This document shows, piece by piece, positions 1 through 9,959 of a stretch of 64,000 nt of DNA (within the stretch, counting starts at the first letter, position 1; every line of letters begins with the position of its first letter). Under the pieces are notes generated by a model. It did not search any database, had not been told where the DNA came from, and saw only the letters and a program-made list of their open reading frames with translations. The stretch lies in assembly GCF_024763615.1 (NCBI RefSeq), contig NC_077222.1, forward strand, positions 44,330,001-44,394,000, given 5' to 3'. Both the position numbers and the translations under genes were made by a program. The DNA is from Phlebotomus papatasi (taxonomy: Eukaryota; Arthropoda; Insecta; Diptera; Psychodidae).

Positions 1-1575
1 TAGTCAAGATTGAGATATTTCTCAGATTTTCTTAACGTAGAAAATTACTTGTACACACAATAATTTTTAATATCATTTAATATACTCTACAATCTACAGC
101 TATAAGGTATATTATAAATGAGTAAGAATAATTGCTATATTAAATACAAATCATTTTGAATTCCCTTAGAAATTTCTAGTTAGACATTCCGTTTTGTCTC
201 GATTTTTTTTTGCATTTGAACAAAAATACTAGTAAATGTGACTAGTATTTCAATTAAACCTAGCGTTCAAAAAAATAGGTATTTTTTATGTTGTAGAGGA
301 AAGATATTGAGATTTTAGCCTATGTTGAAGGTTACACAAAAAAAAAAATAACACCACATACACACACACACACGATAAATTTAATAGAAACATATTGCAA
401 TACTTCCGTATCTTATTGTAATTTAAACTTAAATATTTTGTAAATGGTGAATTTTTATAGATGGTGTTCTTCGGATTTTTGTCGTATCTAAAAGATTGTA
501 ATATTATTAATATAAATTTTTTCACATAATCGCCTGTGGATTTATAGAGTTTATTGAATTCCATGCTGTATTTTTTTTTTTTTTAAATAATTTGACTTCG
601 TGCAATGTTTTTTTTTTTTTTGTGCGAAAGAAACATCTTGTTAACTGCTGGAGCGATTCTGACAAATAAAAAATGTCAACACCTTCGATTATTATTTGTT
701 TTTTTTTTTTTGTTCTATTTATTCATAATATAATTTATTAATTTTTTCGGACGACCAAATGAACAAAGAGCTAAATTAATCCCTAATTCAAAGCATTGAC
801 GAGTTCAAGCATCCGCGAAATGCTTCTAACATTAGCCATAACTCAAACCTTTGGATATCGATGGTTGATAAAAATAATTGTTTAAAAAATGTAAAATACT
901 TTTCAATACTTAAGACAAAATATTAAATTTCCCTTTTTCAAAACTCCACTACGAGAGACATACGGAAAAAGTGGTAACTTGTTTTTATCAAAGATTTAAA
1001 AATCAATAAACAGGATGAAGATAGATGTGAAATAATGCATGCTTACATAAAAAATAATAAGTTATCTCAATTGTTTTGTAGAACCAAAATCCCTAAAATG
1101 TTCCTTAAGTAAACTAGGGTTCAATTCAAAGGATCTATGGGGAAATTAGAGACATGCTCCCAGTACGTCATCTAGCTGATGTGCTGATTAAGAAAGGAGA
1201 CAAGGTGACTGAGAGCAGAGACAAAGAGAGGAAGAATAAGGAATAGCAGTATGTTCTTTTAAATTTTAGCTTTGAGGGGGTGCTACTTCTTTTTATGGGA
1301 GAATTTGTGGGTAAATGGAGGTGACAGGAAATGGTTGAAAATCAGCTGATGAATCTTTCTCTATTTACGCACTTAATTTCTTGATGTGAAAATTCGCTTT
1401 GTCACACAAACACACACAAAAGAAAACTCTTGCGTTTTCATGGCTGAAAACGACACAAAGGCTGGCGAAAAAAATCGATCTTGTAGGCAAATGTCTAAAC
1501 ACAATAAGAGGCTAGGGTTTCTAGATAGTTTCATAGAAATTTCTGTGAATACGATTAACAACATTTTTCCATCAC
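1..1575 (-). other. RanBPM intron 1 (partial, runs off the left edge)
   Basis: This non-coding stretch lies downstream of the RanBPM first exon on the minus strand. It holds A/T homopolymers, a short (AC)n run near 355-373 and no second SPRY exon, so the rest of the gene must lie left of the window. I saw no RNA gene or conserved coding segment in it. Confidence 0.6.
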
Positions 1576-1753
1576 CTTTGTAATGAACACGTAAATTATT
1601 TTGGGTCAATCCAATCGTGTTGCATTTGTCTTGAGAACTCCAGCTCCTTGGCAGTGGAGTTTCATCTTCGTTCACATTCATGTACAGCAATTTGAATCTG
1701 TCGATGGGTTGCGTGGACGATTTGCTGCTCGATTGACTACTCTGTGAATCCAT
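1576..1753 (-). CDS. RanBPM: RanBP9/RanBPM orthologue, first coding exon (5' partial gene)
   Basis: The exon encodes the N-terminal 59 residues plus one base of a Ran-binding-protein-9/10 family scaffold. In other animals this protein is a subunit of the CTLH/GID ubiquitin-ligase complex and carries SPRY, LisH, CTLH and CRA domains. The sequence shows a short Ser/Gln-rich leader (residues 1-16), then the family block leading into SPRY: NEDETPLPRSWS (about 28-39) and NNLRVHYKG (about 52-60). The ATG at 1753-1751 is the first in frame after a TAG 21 nt upstream, which supports it as the start. The exon ends at AAAG|GTGATG, a phase-1 donor; reading past it quickly loses similarity. SPRY, LisH, CTLH and CRA exons lie outside the window. 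The leader is short compared with the long Gln-rich N-terminus I recall for the Drosophila protein. The family call rests on recognised motifs. Confidence 0.85.
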
Positions 1754-2098
1754 ATTTCCATTTAGAGCACTCTAATTTTCTTCACAAATTTTATATTTCT
1801 CGAAAACTTCACTTGTTCAACTTCGCCATTCCGTTTTGCTTCACACACACACTTTGATGATTATCGAAAGTGAGCGCTCACAGCGCTGCCATACTTCGAA
1901 TTTGTATGTCAAACTTTCTGAAATCCCAGCTGAGTGATGTCGATAATTCAGTCTATGCAGCATATGCTGCATTCCTCAATTGTCAAAGTTTGGATATTTA
2001 TTAGTACAAAGGGTGCAAAGGTGTTTTGATTGAAAGTCTTTTTTTTCATTATACAGCTAAATTATATCTATATATAAAACCAGAATAGAACTTCAAAA
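1754..2098. promoter_or_regulatory. divergent (bidirectional) promoter region between RanBPM and SAP30BP
   Basis: The two start codons point away from each other across about 345 bp, so this interval must hold both 5' UTRs and core promoters. It contains TATCGA-like half sites of the DREF type (around 1860 and 1939), the palindromic stretch GAGCGCTC near 1873 and an E-box CAGCTG near 1927. No canonical TATA box is placed convincingly. Divergent sharing of a short promoter is common for housekeeping genes; the individual motif assignments are tentative. Confidence 0.5.
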
Positions 2099-2211
2099 AT
2101 GAGTGGTAAAATTCAGCCCTTGCCTCTCTTACAGCTAATTATACAGACTCAGAGAATGAAGATCGTCCGGAAGATTATTCACCGGCATCAGAAGCCTCGG
2201 AAGAATCACTG
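2099..2211 (+). CDS. SAP30BP: SAP30BP exon 1
   Basis: It begins at the ATG at 2099 (MSGK), then needs a +1 change at the four-A run 2108-2111 to enter the conserved frame that carries ALASLTANYTDSENED. Without that change the ATG frame reads into unrelated residues and stops. A 29-nt GT..AG stretch (2106-2134) would also restore the frame, but it is far below a plausible intron size and would remove the conserved SALASL residues. Exon end: TCACTG|GTAAGT. Confidence 0.75.
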
Positions 2212-5200
2212 GTAAGTTGTTACAGAGATTCTTAAACAAAAAATTACAATTTCCAAATTTTGGTTTCAGAATTTTGTTCCTGCTTCTAAATCCGCCACCG
2301 GTAGTCCAGTACGTAATATCAGCAGAGAAGTATCTGCAACACCACCTTTTGTGGGCCCCCCAACAAAACCTCAAATACCTAAAAAGGCCCTCAGACTTGT
2401 TAGCTATAATGACAACGATGAAACTCAAATATCGGATGAGGAGAATGTGTCCCTACATTCAGAAATCAGTGTTATGGATATTTCAGAGGAAGATGAACCA
2501 ATGGTAGAAAAAGAATCCTCGATATTAAAGCAGATCGTTTTGCAGAGTATGGTTTTCAATTACCTCCGGAACCCAAAGGCAAGTGTGCTCCGGAACTACA
2601 AGAGAAGATCAATAATCTTTATGAAAAAATGAAAAATAGCAGTATGGACATGAATAAGATAATTCAGGAACGAAAAGAATTTAGGAATCCAAGTATTTAC
2701 GAAAAATTAATACAATTCTGTGACATCAATGAGTTAGGAACAAACTATCCTCCTGAAATTTATGATCCTTTGCAATGGGGTAAGGAGAGCTTCTATGAGG
2801 AACTAGCAAAAGCACAGAAAGCTGAAATGGATAAAAGAGAGAAGGAAAAGAAGGATAATGCTAAAATGGAGCAAGTAGCAGCTGCAGCAAGAAAAGCTGA
2901 AGAGGAAGCCAAGAAAAGGTGAATAGTTTTTTTCTAAGATAAAATTGATAATATTAGGTGAGATTCTTAACAATCTCACCTACTATAATCCTAACAAAAT
3001 TTCATGTCGTCCGATCGACCTCAAACTTGGCCAAAATGTGTTTCGCCACTTCCTGATCACAAATATATGGGGGGCTAAGTTACGTTCCCGGCCGGCCGCT
3101 TTTTGGAGCTTAATAGCTCCTAAACTAAAAAAGATATCGACTTGCGGTTTTCGGCAAAGGTTATATATCGGGTGAAAATTGCAACTTGGTGCATTGACCC
3201 CCCACCCCCCACCCCTCCTTCCGCCATTTTGAAGACCCCCCTTTTTTGTTTTCTCAATAACTCCGCCCCTATGGCATCGAGCGGGCTCAAATTTTAGTAT
3301 GTTATAGCTGGGCCTTAGAGCTTTCCATCAATACCAAACTTAAGGTCCCCCGACCCCCCTGACCCGAGCTATAAGGGTCCAAAAAAAATTCTTAAATAGC
3401 CATAACTCCGGTTCTAATTGTCAGAATTTAAAAAGTGAGGGCTTTTTGGAAAGCTCTCGTGAAATGCCACTTCCCCTTCTAACATCGCAAGTTCATAAAA
3501 CCACCGCTAGGGGCGCTTTTTTTAAAAAGAAAATTTTTAAATCTTAAAAGTTAAATAACTCAAAAATTCCATTGTGCATCGGGCTGAAATTTTAGTATGT
3601 TGTAGCCGTTGATTATACCTATCAAACAAAAAAAACTAAGTCGATCCATAACCCCTGACCCGAGCTATAAGGGGTCAAAGTTCGAACATTGACCGGCCTC
3701 TATCTCCGGTTCTAATTAACATAGCAAATTAATTAACAAATTAATTAATTAATTAACAAATCTCAGAGGAGGCCAGACTTAATCTGTTGAAGGAAGTCTT
3801 TCCACCAGATTTTGTCGAAACTAAGGGAAGGCCTTCCTCCTGGTGGTGACCAAAACTGGACGACGTGGAAGTCTCTCAATCGTTTGAGGAGCGGCGTAGC
3901 GCGATCGAGAGACAACAGGCGGCGATGGGGCTTCTCGGATGAATGTGACGTCCTTTGTGACTGTGGGGTGATCCAAACCACCCCCCACTTGTGTGTTTGT
4001 CCATTGTCCCCTGCCCCATGTGGAGTAGGAGATTTGATGTCGGCAAGTCCGCTTGCCATTGACGTGGCCCGTTTTTGGGCAAGACATGTGTAAATTTTAT
4101 GCCTCGACACGATTAATAATAATTAACATAGCGACCTAAATTTTACCTTTTTGGTTTCGTCTCGATGAGCACTTTCAGATGGAAGTTCAAAAAGTCACCA
4201 CAGGTGGCGCTGTGATAGCGTCAAAATTCATCGAAATTCAAAGTCACTTTTCTCAAAAACGGCATTGTGCAAGTTAATCAAATTTTAGTATGTTGTAGTC
4301 CAGTCTAGGACGTTTCCAAAATGGTGCGTATGCGCGCTGTGGTTTCAATAGAACCGGAGATATGAGGGGTCAAAGTTCACAAATTCAAAAAATCATATCT
4401 CCGGTTGTATTTGACCGATTTTGATGAATGAGGGCTTAAACGAAAGATCTCACCAAATGCTACAACTTTCTAAAATATTTGAACTTCGTGGGACCAACAC
4501 CAGGGGCGCCACAGTCGAAAAACCAATTTCAATATCACATAACCTCAATTATCTCGACTGTCGCTGAACCGATTTTGATGATTACTTCGACATAATTGTA
4601 GAGCACATTTGTCTCTACATTTCGTCCATACATAATTTTTCGCTCAGACTACGCTATCACTCCGATTTTGCCGTTTAAGTGTGAAAAAATTGATTTTTCT
4701 AATAATAACGCTTTGAAATCACTCAGATGCCAATTTGACTGCCTATACTCCACCAAGACACTTAAAATAGGGGTTTAAATGGAAAGTCCCACAAAAGACA
4801 ACAATTCTTTGATTTAGTTGAAGTTCAACAAATGACTACTTGGGGCACTCTGGATGAAAAAACGAGTTAAGAAACAAAAAACCTCGCTTATCTTGGCTTC
4901 TGAGTAATCGATGAGTTCAAGTTCTACGGCAAAATTATAGAGAACATTCTGGTCTACATTTCACCCATATAACACTTTTCTGTCAGTTCATCCAAATCCT
5001 TGACATTTTGGTTCAAATACAAAACTTGTATAATTTCACGAATTTGATTCAAGATAACTGAATGGCGTCTCCCAACTTCAGCTCCAAATCGAATTTGCAT
5101 GCACTCCGAGTTAGCTAACGTTAAGAATCTCACCTACATAAGCCGGTTAGGATTATCTGTCCCTTTTATACGAAAGAAATGTCTTTTGTAGTTCTAAGCT

Positions 5201-7643
5201 AATTCAGAACATAAATGGATCAATATGTCGCTTTAGAACATGTCGTTTTTAGTATAACAGTTTTATAATAGTGTTTTAAAATCTTGAATTGTCATAATAC
5301 TACAAAAAATTATAATATCTTGCTGAAAACATTCTGAAAAATATTATAACAATTAACTTTAGCGTTTTCAAGCACTTAAAATCATTGAAAGATTGTTTTT
5401 TCCTTATTTTTTTTGTTAATGAGTTTTTAGAAAATCTACTTCCCAAAATTTCGAACTTTATCGACAAAAACAGCTACAAAACGTTCTCAGTGATTGCTTT
5501 AAGTTAATTTTGATTAAAAAAGTAAATTTATTGGACACAGGAAACTTCTCCATGTGCTTGTTTGAAACTGCCCCTTATGCACTTTCGGAACTCAAATCAA
5601 AATTGTCAGAACCGTCTTAGAATTCATTCAACGCTAAATGCCTTATAATAATCAGAAAACCACTAGTAAATGAATACAATTAGCGTAAGTGTGCCAAATT
5701 TTCGGCATAGTTGCATGCAAGCGCCAAAGTCTCAAGTTTGAAATATAATATGTTTAATAGAAATTGATTTTTTTTATTCCTTCTACTTAAGGAGTGTTGC
5801 TTAGAACCTTGTAGACAGTTTATCGTCTTTATGTACTCTAAAATCATTCTTAATACATTTTAAAATGAATAAAAATGTAGACATAGCTTTGGTGCCCTAT
5901 TTCGGCCACCTTCATTCTCATATTTCCTTGCCCTTCATAAATTCTTCCAATGCCTTTTTTATGTCATCTCGTTTGTCGAAGCTACATTTTTTGGTATTCT
6001 TTTGCATTGTATAATCTCTAGAGTACGTTAAATCTAAAAGTTCATGGAAATTCGAGGAACAAAAAAGATGGCCGAAATTGCAAGCTGGCCGGAATTTGGC
6101 ACACTTACCCTATGTTACTTCGATAGATAAGTGCAACGGTTCAGAAATTGTTGAAAATAAGACATTATAAAAGTTTCATTTTATTGCAGTTTTATAAAAT
6201 AAATTACAGAACTCAAACGAGAAGCGTTACGAAATTAATTATTTTTATGAACATGGGTCTCAGTTATAGCTTCAGTAACATAAAGGTTTTATTTCATTCC
6301 TTTCAAAGAGATAAGAAGAATATGCAAAAATTGAAACTGCCCCGTCGTTAAACTGCCCCACCCTCCCCTATTTTCTAAAAAAAAAACTATCAAAATTTAA
6401 AAAAAAACCTACATATTTCTTCAACTTTAATTCAACAAGTAATTCAATCAATTTTATTGTATTATTGCATGACAAAAACGATATTTTCTCTTTTTTTTTG
6501 AAAATGGTTTCCTTACATAATACTCCCTCCGTTCCGAAATAAGTCGTACGTTTGGGGAGAAACTAGGGATTAAGGGATGGTTTCAGAGAATGGTTTTGTT
6601 ATTTGCAAATATCTTAAGTATGAACTATCTTCCATGTTCAGGGATAATATGGGGATCTTACAACGATGGTAAGTTGAGGATTCGATATGTTGAAGTTGTC
6701 CATTTTTCGCGTTTTTTTCAAAGAGCTTCGGTAGATAGTTAATTACTAAAAAATGGGCAGTGATTAACATTATAGCCTAGAATGTGTTCTAAATTTTTAG
6801 TATGCACAAGTAGAACTCAACAGTTATTACCGATATGACATTTTTTATTGCTCAAATTTTGCAGAATAAGCAATAAAAAGAACATCCTTTTTATGTGTTC
6901 GAATATCTGGATGCTAAATGGTTAGAGATAGGGACTTGGGACCTTTGGCGGACCCCCCCCACAAGTTGGCCTCATTTTCCCCCCACCCCTCCCGTTCCGT
7001 TCCAAAATCATGCTTTCTGGGTTTGGTCGAAAATATGTCGTGAGATTTTTTTCAGGGGAAGGGGAAGGTGGGACGGGGGAAAATGTGGGGGGCATATTAA
7101 TGGTCTCAGGGTCAACTTACGGGGGGGTCCCCGAGGGTTCCAAGTCCCTATCTCTCACCATTTTCCACTAAAAATATATGGAAAATAAAAACGCAAGAAA
7201 TAAGACATTTTTAAGACATTCGTTCTTCAACTTACCATGAAGATTGGACCCCAATTTTAGTTCTGAACATTAAAAATAGTTCTTTAGAAGAGATAATTGT
7301 GGTACATAAAACTTTTACCAACAAACTTTCCTTAATCCCATTTTTTCCCAAACGTATGACTTATTTCGGAACAAAAAATTTTTCCCAAACGTACGACTTA
7401 TTTCGGGACGGAGGGAGTATAAAAGTTACTGAATTTTAATATACTTACAATTTTACGAGGAATAATTTTATAACTATTTCGTACAGAAAATCTAAGTGGG
7501 ATCAGCCTGGTCCGTCAGCAAATACAGCTCCTTTAAAACCTGCAGGATTGATCCAACCGTCATCTCTTACGACAAGCATCACCGGAACAAAAGGAACAGT
7601 AATCTCTGCTTTTGGATCTCTTCCCAAAAAGCCCAAAATATAA
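2099..7643 (+). CDS. SAP30BP: SAP30-binding protein (SAP30BP/HCNGP family), three coding exons, two apparent frameshifts
   Basis: Nuclear SAP30BP-family protein, known in mammals as a SAP30/Sin3-associated corepressor and splicing factor. Exons are 2099-2211, 2270-2918 and 7487-7643; introns are 58 bp and 4568 bp, both GT..AG. Recognised motifs in order: SALASLTANYTDSE near the N-terminus (compare LSSLAVYAEDSE in human), an acidic Ser-rich middle, PPEPKGKC, the hallmark EFRNPSIYEKLIQFC followed by ELGTNYP, a Lys/Glu-rich helix, RKSKWD across the last junction, and the C-terminal GTVISAFGSLPKKPK. Two single-base shifts break the frame, one at an A run (2108-2111) and one between about 2500 and 2530. 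Allowing one extra base at each gives 306 codons, near the human length of about 308. The retained introns and conserved blocks argue against a processed pseudogene. Assembly error or a degraded copy remain possible. Confidence 0.85.
2270..2918 (+). CDS. SAP30BP: SAP30BP exon 2
   Basis: It opens at TTTCAG|AATTTT and ends at AAAAG|GTGAAT. The first part encodes a Ser/Pro-rich acidic segment. After the second frameshift the frame encodes ADRFAEYGFQLPPEPKGKC and then the conserved core FRNPSIYEKLIQF. The shift lies between codons for DEPMVE and ADRF; the five-A run at 2508-2512 and the three-A run at 2527-2529 are the best candidate sites. Confidence 0.8.
2954..5161 (+). mobile_element. large repeat family A, copy 1 (in SAP30BP intron 2)
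   Basis: A 2.2-kb repeat whose termini carry the inverted sequence TAGGTGAGATTCTTAAC (left about 2955-2971, right complement about 5120-5136). The left tip is also self-complementary: GGTGAGATT, CTTAAC, AATCTCACC. The body is non-coding, with many short blocks built around TTTTAGTATGTTGTAG and CATAACTCCGGTTC. An inverted second copy begins at 62363, and a degraded copy covers about 30490-31095. No transposase frame is visible, so it is probably a non-autonomous DNA element. A LINE fragment is inserted inside it. Confidence 0.7.
3726..4119 (+). mobile_element. 5'-truncated non-LTR retrotransposon (LINE) 3' fragment
   Basis: A fragment of a reverse-transcriptase C-terminus. The frame from 3812 to 4093 contains LNRLRSGVARSRDNRRRWGF and the zinc-knuckle-like CDCGVIQTTPHLCVCP, typical of Jockey/I/R1-type LINE pol ends. 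The insert ends in a short TAA-rich tail and is bounded by the 13-bp direct repeat TAATTAACATAGC at 3713-3725 and 4120-4132. Target-site duplication, TAA-rich 3' end and 5' truncation together are the signature of target-primed reverse transcription. It is dead: only about 90 residues of pol remain. Confidence 0.8.
5163..6368 (+). mobile_element. repeat family C, copy 1, interrupted by a MITE
   Basis: The flanks of the 5683-6110 insertion match the sequence at about 42130-42836. Shared blocks include AAAATTTCGAA, TGAAACTGCCCC-like and ATATGCAAAAATTGAAACTG. The right tip reads CCCACCCTCCCCTA, giving a GGGGAGGG terminus at a TA. The left boundary is not clear. No coding content. Confidence 0.5.
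5683..6110. mobile_element. TA-flanked MITE, 428 bp, inserted in family C
   Basis: Inverted termini GCGTAAGTGTGCCAAATT (left) and GGGTAAGTGTGCCAAATT (right, complement) are flanked by TA at 5681-5682 and 6111-6112. The other copy of family C (about 42130-42836) lacks this block, so it is a later insertion. No coding content, so non-autonomous. Confidence 0.75.
6523..7417. mobile_element. 895-bp TA-flanked element with CTCCCTCCGT termini
   Basis: Near-perfect inverted termini CTCCCTCCGTTCCGAAATAA and CTCCCTCCGTCCCGAAATAA (right, complement) continue into a shared AGTCGTACGTTTGGG, with TA on both sides (6521-6522, 7418-7419). Further inner inversions occur around AGAGATAGGGACTTGG. No transposase is present. 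A truncated copy lies at 32864-33317. The tip matches the canonical Stowaway MITE end of the Tc1/mariner superfamily as I know it from plants. Confidence 0.75.
7487..7643 (+). CDS. SAP30BP: SAP30BP exon 3 (C-terminus)
   Basis: It follows a pyrimidine-rich acceptor ending TACAG and completes the split Arg codon of RKSKWD. It ends with the family's Lys-rich C-terminus and a TAA stop at 7641-7643. The frame is clean here. Confidence 0.85.
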
Positions 7644-9959
7644 GCCGTCTAAGGTCTAAGTAAAACTAGCAGATTTTTTTTTTAAATTTATTTCAATAAT
7701 TCTTCGACAATAGTTTTCTTTCACCGTTATTTAGCAGTGAAATTATATCAACTATTTAAAAAAACAATAAAGAGACATCATAAAATTACCAACAAATTTC
7801 TTATAAAATAAAAATTAAATTATCAGAAATTAAACTAGTTTTTTTAAACCATTGCCCCCCACACCAGATTATGCGTTTTACTGAGATATTTTTCCCGATC
7901 TAAATAAAAAAAAATACCAACAATATTTTCCCATTTTCTAAAAGGATTGATTTAATATATCCATTGCACATTTTCTTGATTTTTTCTTGAGTAATATTGG
8001 TTAATTTTAATGCACCTGCCTCAGAGAATAAATATTTCTAATACGCCAGGTACTTATGAAGCTATGCGTCTCAATAGATCCCTATAATACTCTCACCAAT
8101 TAACAACTAAAAATTTGTTTTGCGCAATATTACTTTGTAAATTTTATTCCTTTTTGGATTTATAGCTGCATCTGGAGCTATACACTAAAACTAGGGGTAA
8201 TAAGAATTATTTCTAAAATAAAAAATACATAATTTATAATATAAAAGTAAAACAATGCCGAAGCTTGTATATAAAAATTATGACTTAATTTTTATATACA
8301 CATTTTATTGCACATCCGGCCTTTATCACATGAAATATTTTTCACTGTATTCTCGTTTACAACAGAGACCATTAAAAAAAGGATCTCAGCTAACAATTGC
8401 ACATTTATTATTTATAAATTTACAATATTTTTCTTCCGCTATAGTTATTTCAATTGACCTATGACATTCAATGGTTAAGTGTTAGGACCCAAATAGACTC
8501 AGCCTGAATTTAAAGAATATTTTTAGTCTGGAAAATTTAGCCGTAAAGATTTCTCACAAATTGTCATACACTGAGGGTTATGTATCATTGATTGTCCTTT
8601 ATATCTATTTCCTTTATCTAATCTAATCCCTTACTGCCCATTTTTAAACTGAATATTCTCGAGAATCAGCCTAACTCTCTTTGGGACCCTTTAGAGTTCT
8701 CACTCTGTGATACAGTATAACAACACGTTCAAATTAGTTTACCAAACAGCTCTTATATTAAAGGTGTTCGTATCGCATCCTTATTTATCGCATCGTATTT
8801 ATGTATAGTCCTAGATGTATCCTATGTGTACTATGGGCATGAAACAATAATAATAATTATTATTATTTATTATTATCCAATGAGGTTTGCTGCATTTAAT
8901 ATAGATATCATAAAGAGGAATTGGACTGACAACTTCAGCCCTATCATTGTCTTTGGATCATTGTCCAAAGACAATGACCCTATACAAGAAAAAAAAATTC
9001 ATGTCTAGAAATCTAGTTTGAAAAAATTATTAGTTTTTCTATGGAATATTGTGCTCTCATCATTGTTAATTAATTAAACAAAATAAACAACCTTGAGTGA
9101 GCCCTTTTCTAAAAATATTTTTTATTTTATAAAATATCTTGTCATACTTCATGTTTTCAAATTAATTTTGATTCTCTTGAGTCTATTACACTCAGGTACA
9201 AAAGAGACTCCCGGAAATTTAATATATATATATATGGGTGTGTGTATATTGTGTGTTTTTGTATAAATAATATGTACATGTACATGTATAAATCTTAAAA
9301 CAGAAATTTTGAATAATAATATTGGGGAACTGAGGGAGAATAGTCTATCTCTTATGCACCGTATTGTCAGCCCATTTTTATTTAACAATTTATGTACAAT
9401 TGTTTTTGGGGCTAATCATGATCATATTAAAATTTTATCATAATTTTGAAATTACGTTTTTACTTTCGAAGTAGTAGGATTTATTTAGATACCCAGTGAT
9501 TCAAAAAGAAGATCATTTTTTGACAATATAAATTTGTTCTCTAAATCTTTAGAAAAAAATATTTTTTTGGTCAACCCAACCAACCGATCCTTAAAGATCA
9601 CATTAAAGACCAATTGTTATTTTAGAAAATGTGCTATTCGAATGATCACGATATTTCTATAGCAATTTCAAACTTAATATTAAAGTTTAAAAATATATTT
9701 ATACAAATCTAATTGAAAATTATTTATCAAAAACTGACCTATAAAATTTACTAAAGGAATATCGTGAACCATTTACTTGCGTATGAAAAGTAGAATACAA
9801 TATTCTAAATGATGCTACTTACTTATTAAAAAAAAATAGTAACTTCCAATGTGATCATTGATTGTGTTGTACATGACAACCCCAGTCTTTTTTAAGCCAA
9901 AAACGGCTTAAAAATATGTATGTTTTTTTGTAATTATTTTTGAAATTTTCTAAAATACG
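7644..9959. other. convergent intergenic region between SAP30BP and sha
   Basis: It contains the 3' UTRs of two genes that converge. It is AT-rich, with an (AAT/ATT)n run near 8846-8876, a short (TA)n at about 9222-9235 and no convincing coding sequence. Candidate minus-strand poly(A) hexamers for sha (TTTATT on the plus strand) occur at 9480-9485 and 9377-9382; I cannot choose between them. Confidence 0.5.
7766..7771 (+). terminator. candidate poly(A) signal of SAP30BP
   Basis: AATAAA about 120 bp after the stop codon, in an AT-rich 3' region. It is the first canonical hexamer after the stop; others follow, so actual use is inferred. Confidence 0.4.

Noticed and set aside
2106..2134. A 29-bp GT..AG intron that would restore the SAP30BP start frame
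   Set aside because: Far too short for splicing, and it would delete the conserved SALASL residues; a missing base in the A run explains the frame better.
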